Origin: Methylobacterium terricola
GTDB lineage: Bacteria > Pseudomonadota > Alphaproteobacteria > Rhizobiales > Beijerinckiaceae
Length of the DNA: 64,000 nt
Direction: 5' to 3'
NCBI RefSeq assembly: GCF_006151805.1
Contig: NZ_VDDA01000006.1
Location: 1-64,000 of the forward strand
The translations under genes were made by a program, and so were the position numbers. The notes beneath the pieces were generated by a model. It saw only the letters and a list, made by a program, of their open reading frames with translations, made no database searches and was not told the origin of the DNA. This document shows, piece after piece, positions 63,964 through 64,000 of the stretch (the stretch's first letter is position 1; each line of letters starts with the position of its first letter).

Positions 63964-64000
63964 GAGAGGGGACGACGAGCTCGAGATCGGCGAGATCCCG
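63953..64000 (+). CDS. holB: start of DNA polymerase III delta' subunit gene (cut by window edge)
   Basis: ATG 63953 overlaps the last codons of tmk in another frame and opens a frame to the window end: MPPERGDDELEIGEIP. tmk is followed by holB in most alphaproteobacteria, and holB proteins here begin with an acidic leader like this. Only 16 codons are visible, so the call rests mainly on conserved order. Confidence 0.6.
   Translation, partial: MPPERGDDELEIGEIP

Overview
The window looks like chromosomal DNA of a Methylobacterium-like alphaproteobacterium (order Hyphomicrobiales/Rhizobiales). Reasons: very GC-rich coding sequence with strong G/C third positions, the order pcm - tolC - popZ(DUF2497) - valS, a general L-amino-acid (Aap-type) ABC operon, an LpxB-N-domain (LAB_N) surface-glycosylation cluster, and dispersed GC-rich intergenic palindromes. 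The assignment is by gene content only; no rRNA is present.

Region by region. (1) 1-3119: right-hand end of a prophage: end of a tail/fibre-type protein, a coiled-coil structural protein, a GH108 endolysin and a run of small membrane proteins (holin-like and spanin-like), closed by a strong terminator. (2) 3120-8321: accessory DNA: an AT-richer OafA-type acyltransferase (a candidate lysogenic-conversion gene), a gene-poor stretch, a large HEAT-repeat protein and another poorly coding stretch. (3) 8322-13431: LysR regulator, FMN-binding oxidase-like protein, glutathione transferase, membrane metallophosphoesterase and luciferase-like monooxygenase. (4) 13543-15500: a second-type tryptophanyl-tRNA synthetase that has lost its N-terminal catalytic half and abuts a very AT-rich island encoding one HEPN-like protein with an R-x4-H ribonuclease motif. 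(5) 15545-25103: amidoligase plus membrane adenylate cyclase, CopG regulator plus PHB-depolymerase-type esterase, and an iron(III) ABC transporter set (ATPase, binding protein, a Tat-exported metallo-hydrolase, fused permease). (6) 25265-29925: a GT39 - GT2 - LAB_N cluster for polyprenyl-linked sugar transfer to the cell surface, then small envelope proteins. (7) 30135-45825: housekeeping and metabolism: lipA, a Coq10/RatA-like START protein, hydrolases, ChaC, cystathionine beta-lyase, the aapJQMP operon behind a sigma-54-like promoter, and a sulfurtransferase. (8) 46093-64000: small stress-type proteins, tRNA-Asn and tRNA-Cys, pcm, tolC, popZ, valS, a divergent RND efflux pump, rlpA, and the conserved dacC - tmk - holB operon, cut by the window edge.

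How genes work together: the phage lysis module acts on membrane and wall; fbpC/fbpA/fbpB form an iron importer; aapJQMP forms an amino-acid importer probably under nitrogen control; GT2 (makes the lipid-linked sugar), LAB_N and GT39 (transfers it) form a surface-sugar pathway; tolC, the RND adaptor and the RND pump can assemble a tripartite efflux system, although tolC lies about 7 kb away.

Most notable for follow-up: the truncated trpS next to the AT-rich HEPN island, an apparent AUC start codon on the metallophosphoesterase, an orphan sigma-54 promoter match at 46093, the cyclase-amidoligase pair, a glyoxalase-hydrolase fusion, and two kinds of intergenic repeat. No CRISPR array, insertion sequence or rRNA was seen.
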